A DNA stretch of 64,000 nucleotides. It comes from Acinetobacter chinensis (GTDB lineage Bacteria; Pseudomonadota; Gammaproteobacteria; Pseudomonadales; Moraxellaceae). The stretch spans positions 1-64,000 of the forward strand of contig NZ_CP032133.1 of NCBI RefSeq assembly GCF_002165375.2, written 5' to 3'. Position 1 is the stretch's first letter. Each line of letters starts with the position of its first letter. Made by a program: the position numbers and the translations under genes. The notes beneath the pieces were generated by a model. The model saw only the letters and a program-made list of their open reading frames with translations. It was not told the origin of the DNA and ran no database searches. This document shows, one piece after another, positions 17,701 through 25,082 of this stretch.

Positions 17701-18955
17701 TTGGTTTCACCTGTAAAACTTGTGTATTGATTAAACCATCATGTAATTGAATCGCCAAAGTTTGATCCTTGGCTTGATGAATGGATGTTATAGCCTTCCC
17801 TCCACTACGAACGATGGCATAACCTCTAGCCAATACATTTGTAGGGTTTTGGATCAGCGTCATTCGCATCAGCGTTTCCACATTAAGCGTTGCTCGTTTC
17901 AATTGTTGCTGAGCAAAGTAATGGACATTCGTCTTCACTTGGTCAGCTTGTTTGCTGGTTTGATTAAGTTGTGCCTGAGCCATAGATTTGGTGATTTGCA
18001 TTAACTGATCATTTTGGCTTTGGTACGCTTGGATCTGCTGCTGAGAGTACAGTTGGATGGATTGAATGAAAACCTTGACCTCATCTACACGTTCAGCAAT
18101 ATGGTTTCTAATACCGCCAATCACTTTACTTGGTGTATCAAAAGATCGATGTGCAATTTCATCGAGAATGGTCTTATCTCGTTCATGTCCAATACCAACC
18201 CAAATAGGTACTGATCGTTTGCAAAGCAAAGCAGCTAGATCGTAATCATTCAAGTAAGCCAAATCATTGACAGCACCACCACCACGAATGATGACAATCA
18301 AGTCAGGAGGTGTTTTGTATTCATTGGCCCACTGTCTTAATCCTTGGCTTAAAGAAGCAATTATACTTGCTGCTGCTGTATTACCTTGAAATGTTGCTGA
18401 GTGATAGATGAATTCACAGACCCCTGCTTTATACAGAATATCAGCATCCTTTCTAAAGTCTCCTAATCCTGCAGCTTGTTCAGGTGCAATGACGAGAACC
18501 TTGTTAATGTCAAATGGTGTAGGGAGTTTCTTATTCTTGTCAATCAAGCCATCTTCTGTGAGTTGCTTTACGATCTGTTGGTAACGTCTCGCAAGATCAC
18601 CGAGCGTAAAGCTTGAATCAATGTCTTCAATGTTTACTGAGAACCCATATTGTGGGCTAAAGCTGGCTTTGACTTTAATCAGAATATTCAGGTCCTTTGA
18701 CAGCTCCATTCCACTTTCGTTCTGAAACTTGTACAGAAGCTTAGCTGCAGTGGACTTCCAAATGGTTCCTTTACAAGATGCAATGACTTTATCAGTGCCC
18801 TCTTCTTTTTCAGCAAGTTCTAGGTAGCAGTGACCACTCTTGGTGTTCAGGCTTCTAATTTCAGCTTTAACCCATACAGGATCACCAAAGGCAATCTTTA
18901 CGATCTCTTGGACTGTTTCGAGGTATTCACTGAGGGAAAGCTGTTGATCAGGCAT
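17693..18955 (-). CDS. xseA: Exonuclease VII large subunit
   Basis: A 420-aa protein with an N-terminal OB-fold (about 1-110: SLSEYLETVQEIVKIAF, VWVKAEIRSLNTKSGHCYLEL). The XseA catalytic core follows (VLVIAPEQAAGLGDF, LIVIIRGGGAVNDLAYLNDY, VGIGHERDKTILDEIAHRSFDTPSK, about 165-290). A long Gln-rich coiled coil (300-380) and a C-terminal RGYAIVRSGGKAI segment complete it. ExoVII is normally chromosomal, so a plasmid pair beside umuDC is notable. With XseB it degrades single-stranded DNA from both ends in mismatch and damage repair. Confidence 0.92.
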   Translation of the reverse strand: MPDQQLSLSEYLETVQEIVKIAFGDPVWVKAEIRSLNTKSGHCYLELAEKEEGTDKVIASCKGTIWKSTAAKLLYKFQNESGMELSKDLNILIKVKASFSPQYGFSVNIEDIDSSFTLGDLARRYQQIVKQLTEDGLIDKNKKLPTPFDINKVLVIAPEQAAGLGDFRKDADILYKAGVCEFIYHSATFQGNTAAASIIASLSQGLRQWANEYKTPPDLIVIIRGGGAVNDLAYLNDYDLAALLCKRSVPIWVGIGHERDKTILDEIAHRSFDTPSKVIGGIRNHIAERVDEVKVFIQSIQLYSQQQIQAYQSQNDQLMQITKSMAQAQLNQTSKQADQVKTNVHYFAQQQLKRATLNVETLMRMTLIQNPTNVLARGYAIVRSGGKAITSIHQAKDQTLAIQLHDGLINTQVLQVKPNE

Positions 18956-19003
18956 ACTTAGTTTTTATGAATTGTAATTGTCAAAGACTATAGAAAGTTT
19001 GGC

Positions 19004-19823
19004 GGCACTGTTGCAAATAGTGATTTGAGTCGATGATGTTCCCTTTAAAAAGTGCTTAGAGACCGAAAACCCTGTTGATTAGACACACTTCACCCTGAGG
19101 CTGACCATAATAAAATGACGATGCTTGTCCTTTACGTAGTGCACGCATGACTTCAATACCTTTAATTGTGGCATAAGCAGTCTTCATAGATTTGAATCCT
19201 AATGTGGCCCTGATGATTCGCTTTAACTTACCATGATCACATTCAATGACATTATTTTTATACTTAATCTGCCTGTGCTCAATATCTACTGGACATTTTC
19301 CTTCTCGCTTTAATCGTGATAAAGCATGGCCATAGGTCGCTGCTTTATCTGTATTGATGACCCGTGGAATTTGCCATTTTTTCACCGTATTGAAGATCTT
19401 TCCTAGAAAACTATAGGCTGATTTACTGTTCCGTCTAGCGGAAAGGTAAAAGTCAATCGTATGACCCTGTTGATCAACTGCACGATACAGGTAAGTCCAT
19501 CGCCCCTTCACTTTGATATAAGTCTCATCCATATGCCATGAATGTAAATCTGTAGGATTACGCCAATACCAGCGTAACCGTTTTTCCATTTCTGGAGCAT
19601 AACGCTGAACCCAACGATAAATTGTACTGTGATCCACATTTATGCCTCGTTCAGCGAGCATTTCTTGAAGTTCACGATAGCTGATGCCATATTTACAATA
19701 CCAACGAACAGCCCAAAGAATGATTTCACCTTGAAAGTGCCGACCGTGGAAGGGATTCATCTGCTGTATCTCGAAATAAATAAGATATTTAGCTTATCAT
19801 GTCAGCCTATTTGCAACAGTGCC
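19004..19823 (-). mobile_element. IS6-family element (IS1006/IS1008-like), 820 bp
   Basis: It is bounded by GGCACTGTTGCAAATAG (19004) and its complement (ending 19823), with one transposase gene. The flanks show no 8-bp duplication: DNA upstream of xseA is on the left and a decapitated resolvase gene on the right. This is what replicative IS6 transposition with adjacent deletion, or cointegrate formation, leaves behind. Confidence 0.85.
19056..19760 (-). CDS. IS6-family transposase
   Basis: A 234-aa DDE transposase. An N-terminal HTH region (ISYRELQEMLAERGINVDHS) is followed by WHMDETYIKVKGRW (first Asp), VINTDKAATYGHAL (second Asp) and NNVIECDHGKLKRI (the Glu region), then a basic C-terminus. 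The frame is intact and it belongs to the same family as IS26. Confidence 0.93.
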   Translation of the reverse strand: MNPFHGRHFQGEIILWAVRWYCKYGISYRELQEMLAERGINVDHSTIYRWVQRYAPEMEKRLRWYWRNPTDLHSWHMDETYIKVKGRWTYLYRAVDQQGHTIDFYLSARRNSKSAYSFLGKIFNTVKKWQIPRVINTDKAATYGHALSRLKREGKCPVDIEHRQIKYKNNVIECDHGKLKRIIRATLGFKSMKTAYATIKGIEVMRALRKGQASSFYYGQPQGEVCLINRVFGL

Positions 19824-20008
19824 CCTTGATTTGCTTCTGACAGTAGCTTATTCAATTCAGGTCGGTCTAACTTCGTACCACTATAGTTTTCCACGTACAC
19901 AATGGTTTCGCCCAAATTCAAATTTTGGTTTAGATCCTGAAGAATCTGCAAAGCCCTTTCTGCATCTTGATCTTTAGTTGAAGCTCGTAGATAAATACGT
20001 GTATTCAT
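19824..20008 (-). pseudogene. Serine recombinase (resolvase), N-terminal fragment
   Basis: From ATG 20008 it encodes NTRIYLRASTKDQDAER, the N-terminal resolvase strand with the catalytic Ser in the YLRAST box. It runs to KLDRPELNKLLSEANQGALL and is cut at the IS6 element's end (19823). About two thirds of the protein, including the DNA-binding domain, is gone. Confidence 0.8.
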
Positions 20009-20037
20009 TTCTATCATTTAGCCTTAATTCGATTAGA

Positions 20038-20060
20038 TAAATGATAATACTATCATTTAA
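20038..20060. promoter_or_regulatory. Inverted repeat upstream of the resolvase fragment
   Basis: AAATGATA and TATCATTT face each other around a short spacer just before the truncated resolvase gene. Two further TGATAG/CTATCA motifs follow at about 20080 and 20108. This is typical of an operator or resolution-site array serving that recombinase. Confidence 0.4.
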
Positions 20061-20163
20061 TTATTGCATTAAGTTTAATGATAGATGCTTTATATTATTT
20101 GGCTCGCTATCATTCAGCTATACTCTTTTGATAAAAAAAGCATGACTAAAAGCCATGCCTTGG

Positions 20164-20191
20164 GATTCGTATAACGTGTATTATGTTAATT
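20164..20191 (+). other. pdif site 1 (XerC|XerD orientation)
   Basis: The XerC arm GATTCGTATAA, spacer CGTGTA and XerD arm TTATGTTAATT make 28 bp and match the Acinetobacter pdif consensus. It is the left border of pdif module 1. Confidence 0.85.
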
Positions 20192-20280
20192 TTAGGAAAA
20201 CTTAAGAGACTGTAAATAAAACTGTGTAAACGCTTAAACTATCGTTAAAAGTGTCATTCTAGGTATTCCATTAAATATGG

Positions 20281-20550
20281 TCATAGCTTATTTATGATTT
20301 CACAATCTTTATTTAATCGGCGAATTGATCTGATAAATTTTTTCGGGTCATCAATGCACAGCGGTTGTTCCTGACCATCACGTAAAATTATATACTCGTC
20401 TAATTTTTCATAATGCACAGCGGCAACTGGTACGCCTTTATTTTTTTTGTTGAACTCATGATGATTGCCAGGTACTAGTTCCGCATAGGTAAAAATAATC
20501 TTATCCGCAATACGAATATAGCTGGCGCTTGTTTTTGACATTCTTGACAT
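20281..20550 (-). CDS. Small hypothetical protein in a minimal pdif module (89 aa)
   Basis: It is the only gene in a module of about 470 bp between pdif sites 1 and 2. A strong ribosome-binding site (GGAGG, 7 bp before ATG) supports translation. The protein is basic and mixed α/β (SYIRIADKIIFTYAELVPGNHHEFN, then DDPKKFIRSIRRLNKDCEI). I do not recognise the family. Single-gene pdif modules often carry toxin-antitoxin or regulatory genes, but nothing here proves that. Confidence 0.65.
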   Translation of the reverse strand: MSRMSKTSASYIRIADKIIFTYAELVPGNHHEFNKKNKGVPVAAVHYEKLDEYIILRDGQEQPLCIDDPKKFIRSIRRLNKDCEIINKL

Positions 20551-20629
20551 ATAAAAACCTCCATAGGTGTGAAATTAATATACAACTATTTTACAACTAA
20601 TTTACAACTATTTCAAGGCTTTTTTAATC

Positions 20630-20657
20630 ACTTAACATAATGGCGATTATAAGAAAT
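20630..20657 (-). other. pdif site 2 (XerD|XerC orientation)
   Basis: ACTTAACATAA (XerD arm), spacer TGGCGA and TTATAAGAAAT (XerC arm). It is inverted relative to sites 1 and 3. It separates the single-gene module from the toxin-antitoxin module and lies about 75 bp upstream of the HigB-type toxin gene. Confidence 0.85.
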
Positions 20658-20732
20658 TAATGGATGTCCATATAGATTACTTGCATATTGTATTCGATCG
20701 AATACAATATGGTGAGAAAACAAGGAATCCTC

Positions 20733-21029
20733 ATGATTGAAATTAAACGTCTGCCAGAGTTTGATGAATGGTTGGATGGCATTAAAGACAATATGACCCG
20801 TATTCGCCTGAATCGTAGATTGGATAAGGTTCAACGTGGAAATTGGGGAGACATTAAGCCTCTTCAAGATGGCGTTTGGGAAATGAGAGAGTTCTTCGGT
20901 GCTGGATGGAGAATGTATTACATCCAACATGGTGACGTAGTGATTGTAATGCTTGGTGGAGGAGATAAATCGACTCAACAACAAGATATCGATCGTGCAG
21001 TCAAATTATCGAAAACATTGGAGGATTAA
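20733..21029 (+). CDS. HigB/RelE-type toxin (98 aa)
   Basis: It matches the phage-derived Gp49-like / putative addiction-module killer family: EIKRLPEFDEWLDGIKDN, RLNRRLDKVQRGNWGDIKPL, GVWEMREFFGAGWRMYYI and VVIVMLGGGDKSTQQQDI. Proteins of this family are ribosome-dependent mRNA interferases. The toxin gene precedes the antitoxin gene, as in higBA, with the antitoxin start 1 bp after the toxin stop. I chose ATG 20733 because AAGGAA is well placed and the family begins at this point. Confidence 0.88.
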   Translation: MIEIKRLPEFDEWLDGIKDNMTRIRLNRRLDKVQRGNWGDIKPLQDGVWEMREFFGAGWRMYYIQHGDVVIVMLGGGDKSTQQQDIDRAVKLSKTLED

Positions 21030-21030
21030 A

Positions 21031-21321
21031 ATGGTTAAAGTCGCTGATTTACCAAGTTTTGATATGGCTGAGTCGCTCAAAACTGAAGAAGACATTGTGA
21101 TGTATCTCAATATGGTTCTTGAAGAGAATGATCCAGCTGAATTAGCCCATGCACTTGGCGTTATTGCTAAAGCTCGTGGCATGACTCAAATCGCTAAAGA
21201 AGCAGGGATTGGACGTGAGGCACTCTACAAAGCCCTACGTCAGGATTCAGCACCACGTTTTGATACGATTAATCGTGTTGTGAATGCTTTAGGCCTAAAA
21301 CTCACAGTACAACATGCCTAA
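21031..21321 (+). CDS. HigA-type antitoxin (96 aa)
   Basis: An Xre-like addiction-module antidote: an N-terminal toxin-binding stretch (SFDMAESLKTEEDIVMYLNMVLEE), then a helix-turn-helix (MTQIAKEAGIGREALYKALRQDSAPRFDT) and ALGLKLTV at the end. It would neutralise the upstream toxin and repress the operon. A terminator hairpin follows, and then the IS1202-family element. Confidence 0.88.
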   Translation: MVKVADLPSFDMAESLKTEEDIVMYLNMVLEENDPAELAHALGVIAKARGMTQIAKEAGIGREALYKALRQDSAPRFDTINRVVNALGLKLTVQHA

Positions 21322-21337
21322 GACTTTAAAAAATATA

Positions 21338-21369
21338 GTAAAAATGGGAGCTAAAGGCTCCCGTTTTTA
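21338..21369 (+). terminator. Terminator after higBA
   Basis: AAAATGGGAGC and GCTCCCGTTTTT form a stem with a short loop and a T-run, just after the antitoxin stop. The IS1202-family element begins immediately after it. Confidence 0.75.
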
Positions 21370-22851
21370 TGTAAGCCCCAAGTAGAAATGTCCGGTTTCT
21401 CCAAAGTAAAAATGTCCGCTTTTAGAATATGCACTTTTGCAATTTTCTTAGCGGACGGTTTGATATGTTGGTGTCTATGTCGGATAAAGAACTTAAACGA
21501 TTGTCGGTCTTGCAAGAAATCTGTGATCAACGCATAACCCAGTCCCAAGCTGCTCAGCTACTTCATATTTCAGAACGTCAGATCAGACGTTTATTGCAAA
21601 AATACAAAGCTCAAGGCCCAGCTGCATTAGCACATGCTGCACGTGGCCAAATCAGCAATTCCAGGCTTCCTGAAGAGCTCAGACTCAAGTGCCTCAATAT
21701 TGTTTCGGATCAACTGCATGGTTTCGGACCCACTTTAGCGCATGAAAAGCTCACCACTGTTCATGGATTCGATATTTCAGTGGAAACACTGCGTTCCTGG
21801 ATGATTGCAGCCGATCTGTGGATTCCTCGCGCCAAGCGCCTGAAACGCCCGTATCAGCCTCGTTATAACCGAGATTGTTATGGTGAACTGATTCAAATCG
21901 ATGGCTCACACCATGACTGGTTTGAAGGACGCGCTGCTAAGTGCTGTCTGCTGGTATTTATCGATGATGCCACAGGAAAATTACAGCATTTACGTTTCTG
22001 TGAGTCGGAATCAGCATTTGACTATATGATTTCAACACGTTTGTATGTTGAGCAGCATGGTAAGCCGTTGGCGTTTTACAGTGATAAACATTCAGTCTTC
22101 AGGGTGAATCAAAGCAGCAAGAAAGACACCAAGATTACCCAGTTTGGACGCGTACTCAGTACCCTCAATATCGATATCATCTTCGCCAATTCACCACAAG
22201 CCAAAGGCCGTGTAGAACGGGCGAATAGAACGCTTCAGGACCGTCTGATTAAAGAAATGCGCCTGGAAGGCATCTATTCGATTGAGCAAGCGAATGCCTG
22301 GCTGCCCTGCTTTATCGAGCAATTTAATCGTAAATTTGCCAATATGGCCTTTAATCCCAAGGATCTACACCGGACTGTCACTGAAACAGCCGAAGAATTA
22401 GATGATGTTTTTACCTGGCGTGAACCCCGCAGAGTCACGAACAGCCTGACGATTACTTATGATAAATGCGTATATTTACTGGAAAATACCGAAGAAAATA
22501 AAAGGTTGATCGGCAAGTATCTTGAGTTTCTGGAATACCCGGATGGCACGGTAGCCATTGAACATCAAGGAAGAAAAATCAATTACAGCATCTTCGATAA
22601 ATTAAGTCAGCTCAACCAGCGAGAGGTTGTTGAGAATAAACGTTTAGGTGCTGTTCTCAATCATATTCAACAACAGCACGAAGAATTAGAACAGCAAAAC
22701 AAACGCAATCGTTCTCAAAAGATGCCGAGCAGACGTGCACAGAAAACAGTAATCAAAGAACGAAATCTGAATCCTGTGCTTGACTTGGAAGTGTCTGTAT
22801 AGGACATTTCTATTTGGTTATTAGGTAGGACATTTCTACTTAGGAATAACA
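21370..22851 (+). mobile_element. IS1202-family (ISAjo2-like) element, copy 1, 1482 bp
   Basis: The ends TGTAAGCCCCAAGTAG and (reverse complement of) TGTTATTCCTAAGTAG each carry repeated GGACATTT motifs. It is the same length as copy 2 (34371-35852), and the two transposases are identical. Unlike copy 2 it is not next to a pdif site, and the flanks (TTTTA / CAAAA) show no 5-bp duplication, so a rearrangement has taken one side. Confidence 0.85.
21465..22802 (+). CDS. IS1202-family transposase, copy 1
   Basis: A protein of about 445 aa with tandem N-terminal helix-turn-helix domains (ITQSQAAQLLHISERQIRRLL) and an rve-type DDE core. The catalytic residues lie in QIDGSHHDWFEG (Asp), FYSDKHSVFRVN (Asp) and QAKGRVERANRTLQDRL (Glu). 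The C-terminal part is basic. MSDKEL at 21477 is an alternative start. Confidence 0.88.
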   Translation: MLVSMSDKELKRLSVLQEICDQRITQSQAAQLLHISERQIRRLLQKYKAQGPAALAHAARGQISNSRLPEELRLKCLNIVSDQLHGFGPTLAHEKLTTVHGFDISVETLRSWMIAADLWIPRAKRLKRPYQPRYNRDCYGELIQIDGSHHDWFEGRAAKCCLLVFIDDATGKLQHLRFCESESAFDYMISTRLYVEQHGKPLAFYSDKHSVFRVNQSSKKDTKITQFGRVLSTLNIDIIFANSPQAKGRVERANRTLQDRLIKEMRLEGIYSIEQANAWLPCFIEQFNRKFANMAFNPKDLHRTVTETAEELDDVFTWREPRRVTNSLTITYDKCVYLLENTEENKRLIGKYLEFLEYPDGTVAIEHQGRKINYSIFDKLSQLNQREVVENKRLGAVLNHIQQQHEELEQQNKRNRSQKMPSRRAQKTVIKERNLNPVLDLEVSV

Positions 22852-22852
22852 C

Positions 22853-22881
22853 AAAAATGGGAGCCTAAGCTCCCATTTTTA
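22853..22881 (-). terminator. Terminator after brnA
   Basis: AAAAATGGGAGCC and the complementary GCTCCCATTTTT form a bidirectional stem-loop immediately downstream of the leftward brnTA operon. Confidence 0.75.
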
Positions 22882-23193
22882 TTGATGATTTTTTAATTCT
22901 TTAAGCATGGCATCCCGTAAAATTTTATTCATTCGTGTTTGATAGCCTTTGCCTTGGGCTTTTAGCCACTGCATGACATCTGCATCGATGCGAACCGTAG
23001 TTACTTGTTTAGTCGGCTTGTAAAATGGATTTTGCACTGCATTTTTCCAGAAGCTGTCATCAAGTTCAGGAATATCTGAAAAATCGATTTCACTGTCTGG
23101 ACGTTTAGCTAACGCTTCCAGTCTTGCCTTTTGTTCTTCAGACAAAACAGGAGGATTATTCAAATCCATTTTGTAGGTAACGGTTTTGCTCAT
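22879..23193 (-). CDS. brnA: BrnA-type antitoxin
   Basis: A 104-aa ribbon-helix-helix antitoxin. The C-terminal DNA-binding part KQVTTVRIDADVMQWLKAQGKGYQTRMNKILRDAM is characteristic of BrnA. The N-terminal acidic stretch SEIDFSDIPELDDSFWKNA contacts the toxin. The start is set at MSKTVTYKMDL, overlapping the 3' end of brnT. Confidence 0.9.
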   Translation of the reverse strand: MSKTVTYKMDLNNPPVLSEEQKARLEALAKRPDSEIDFSDIPELDDSFWKNAVQNPFYKPTKQVTTVRIDADVMQWLKAQGKGYQTRMNKILRDAMLKELKNHQ

Positions 23194-23467
23194 ATTGTTT
23201 CCTCTCTTTTTTCTCTGCCTGTCGTGCTGAAATAATACGGATATGATCAATCCCATTATGATCTTGTACAGTATGAGCCACCAATAAAACTGTCTGCCCG
23301 TGTACGAGACCTATCGCTTGCCAACGATATTCACCATTTTCAAAGCGATCCTGTTTGAAGACGGCATGAGCATCATAAAAAACCAAGGTTGCATCTTCAA
23401 AAGCTACACCATGTTTTTTGAGGTTTGTTTCTGCTTTATGCTCATCCCATGAAAACTCAATTTCCAT
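23156..23467 (-). CDS. brnT: BrnT-type toxin
   Basis: A 103-aa RelE-fold ribonuclease toxin. Family hallmarks are FSWDEHKAETNLKKHGVAFEDA at the N-terminus, RWQAIGLVHGQTVLLVAHTV in the middle and IRIISARQAEKKERKQYE at the end. It is the first gene of the brnT-brnA operon and overlaps brnA. It lies just inside pdif site 3 and forms the second toxin-antitoxin pair of this module. Confidence 0.9.
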   Translation of the reverse strand: MEIEFSWDEHKAETNLKKHGVAFEDATLVFYDAHAVFKQDRFENGEYRWQAIGLVHGQTVLLVAHTVQDHNGIDHIRIISARQAEKKERKQYEQNRYLQNGFE

Positions 23468-23568
23468 AGTTGCATCGCTTTTGTTAATATAAAAATGTTA
23501 ATACAAAATTGTAAATTTTGCAAAGTTGTTCCATTTTCTATTGGCAAAATCTTACAGAATCGAACATA

Positions 23569-23600
23569 AAAAAGCCGACTTGTTTCAAAGTCGGCTTTTT
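23569..23600. terminator. Bidirectional terminator near pdif 3
   Basis: AAAAAGCCGACTT and AAGTCGGCTTTTT flank a short loop. It lies between the brnT promoter region and the lysE fragment, with A- and T-runs on both sides. Confidence 0.8.
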
Positions 23601-23662
23601 ACGGATTTTAGGGTTGAGTGTGAAATTTTAAGTCATTGATTTTTATATTAATATACAAGTGT

Positions 23663-23690
23663 ATTGCGTATAACCACCATTATGTTAAAT
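23663..23690 (+). other. pdif site 3 (XerC|XerD orientation)
   Basis: ATTGCGTATAA, spacer CCACCA, TTATGTTAAAT. It overlaps the last codons of the lysE fragment (stop at 23685), so the module border lies within the gene's 3' end. It separates the toxin-antitoxin module from the araC-lysE module. Confidence 0.88.
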
Positions 23691-23902
23691 AGCATGCAAT
23701 ATTGGATACCATACTGAAATAAGTAAAACAGTACCTAATACTCGATTAAAGAGCACCATATGATGAGCTGTAGAAAGTATTTTTTTTGTGATTTTTCCTA
23801 AATAAGCCCAAATAAATAAACAAGGTAGAGAAATCAGCATAAAGATGAATGAAAATAGAATGAGTGACTGATAGTAGTTAGCTAGTTGTGCTGTATAAAC
23901 AG
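23685..23902 (-). pseudogene. lysE-type exporter, C-terminal part
   Basis: This is the C-terminal third of a LysE/RhtB-family amino-acid exporter (VYTAQLANYYQSLILFSFIFML... to LISVWYPILHAI), separated from its N-terminal part (26975-27384) by TnaphA6. Joining the two sides across the CAG duplication restores a continuous frame through the junction (AVIT-VYTAQ), proving that the transposon split this gene. Confidence 0.88.
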
Positions 23903-23956
23903 GGCAGAGTAAAACTTGAAGTGCGACATAAACCACCTAATTAATTTAAAGGGTTT

Positions 23957-24982
23957 ATGGAGTATATAAAATTGTCATACCATCATCTTAACTTTGAAGA
24001 TCGTACTGCATTAATGCTTGAGTCAAGAAAAGAAGGCTTTTCAGCCAGAAAATTTGCTGAACTTATTAAAAGACATCCTAGTACGATCTATCGTGAGCTT
24101 AAAAGAAATAGCATCAATGACGTTTATCAAGCTCGATATGCTTCTGATAACACTTTTGCTAGACGTAGACGTGGTCACAGAAAACTCAAAATCGATTCAA
24201 TCCTCTGGAAATTTATTGTTGAAGCGATCCGTTGTTTATGGTCTCCTCAGCAAATAGCAAAACGTTTAAAGACATTTCCTGATTTGGATCAAACAATGAA
24301 TGTAAGCCATACAACGATTTATTCAACGATACGAGCATTACCAAAGGGTGAGTTGAAAAAAGACTTATTATCCTGTCTGCGTCATGAAAATAAAAAGCGA
24401 AAAGCTAACGGTGAACCTAAAAAAGATTCTATATTACAGGATATTAAAACTATTCATGAGCGCCCAGCCGAAGTTCAAGAAAGAAAAATACCGGGTCATT
24501 GGGAAGCTGATTTAATTAAAGGTAAAGACAATAAAAGTTCGATAGCAACACTTATTGAACGAAATACACGGCTCTGTATCTTGGCAACATTACCTGATGC
24601 AAAGGCAGAATCAGTGCGCAAGGCTTTAACTGAAGCTCTGAAATATTTACCTGCAGAACTGCGTAAAACGTTGACCTATGACCGTGGACGTGAGATGGCA
24701 GAACATAAAATACTCGAAGAAGATTTAGGCATAGATGTATATTTCTGTGACCCACATTCACCCTGGCAAAAAGGCACATGCGAAAATATGAATGGTTTAA
24801 TTAGGCAATATTTACCTAAAGGGATTGATTTAAATCAGGCAGATCAGCATTATTTAAATCAAGTTGCCATGTCACTGAATACTCGTCCTAGAAAGGCGTT
24901 AGATTGGCTTACACCATTAGAGAAATTTGCTCAGCTTGTTGATTATCATAAGACTTTTCAAACTGTCGCACCTCATGTTTGA
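23957..24982 (+). CDS. ISAba125 transposase (left copy), IS30 family
   Basis: A 341-aa IS30-family transposase. The N-terminal HTH region is HHLNFEDRTALMLESRKEG...HPSTIYRELKRN. The DDE core lies in GHWEADLIKGKDN (Asp), LTYDRGREMAEH (Asp) and HSPWQKGTCENMNGLIR (Glu). Intact. The right end of this copy carries the promoter that reads into aphA6. Confidence 0.95.
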   Translation: MEYIKLSYHHLNFEDRTALMLESRKEGFSARKFAELIKRHPSTIYRELKRNSINDVYQARYASDNTFARRRRGHRKLKIDSILWKFIVEAIRCLWSPQQIAKRLKTFPDLDQTMNVSHTTIYSTIRALPKGELKKDLLSCLRHENKKRKANGEPKKDSILQDIKTIHERPAEVQERKIPGHWEADLIKGKDNKSSIATLIERNTRLCILATLPDAKAESVRKALTEALKYLPAELRKTLTYDRGREMAEHKILEEDLGIDVYFCDPHSPWQKGTCENMNGLIRQYLPKGIDLNQADQHYLNQVAMSLNTRPRKALDWLTPLEKFAQLVDYHKTFQTVAPHV

Positions 24983-25007
24983 ATTCGCCCCATATTTTTG
25001 CTACAGT
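24979..25007 (+). promoter_or_regulatory. Hybrid promoter from ISAba125 driving aphA6
   Basis: The -35 TTGAAT (24979-24984) lies within the IS right end. A 17-bp spacer and -10 TACAGT (25002-25007) lie in the adjacent DNA. ISAba125 is known to supply an outward -35 box to downstream resistance genes, and the spacing here is ideal. Confidence 0.8.
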
Positions 25008-25036
25008 GAACCAAATTAAGATCATCTATTTACTAG

Positions 25037-25060
25037 GCCTCGCATTTGCGGGGTTTTTAA
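25037..25060 (+). terminator. Terminator-like hairpin in the aphA6 leader
   Basis: CCTCGC-ATTT-GCGGGG is followed by five T, between the IS-borne promoter and the aphA6 start. It looks like the terminator of the gene that preceded aphA6 in its original host and could lower read-through. Confidence 0.6.
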
Positions 25061-25082
25061 TGCTGAATAAAAGGAAAACTTG

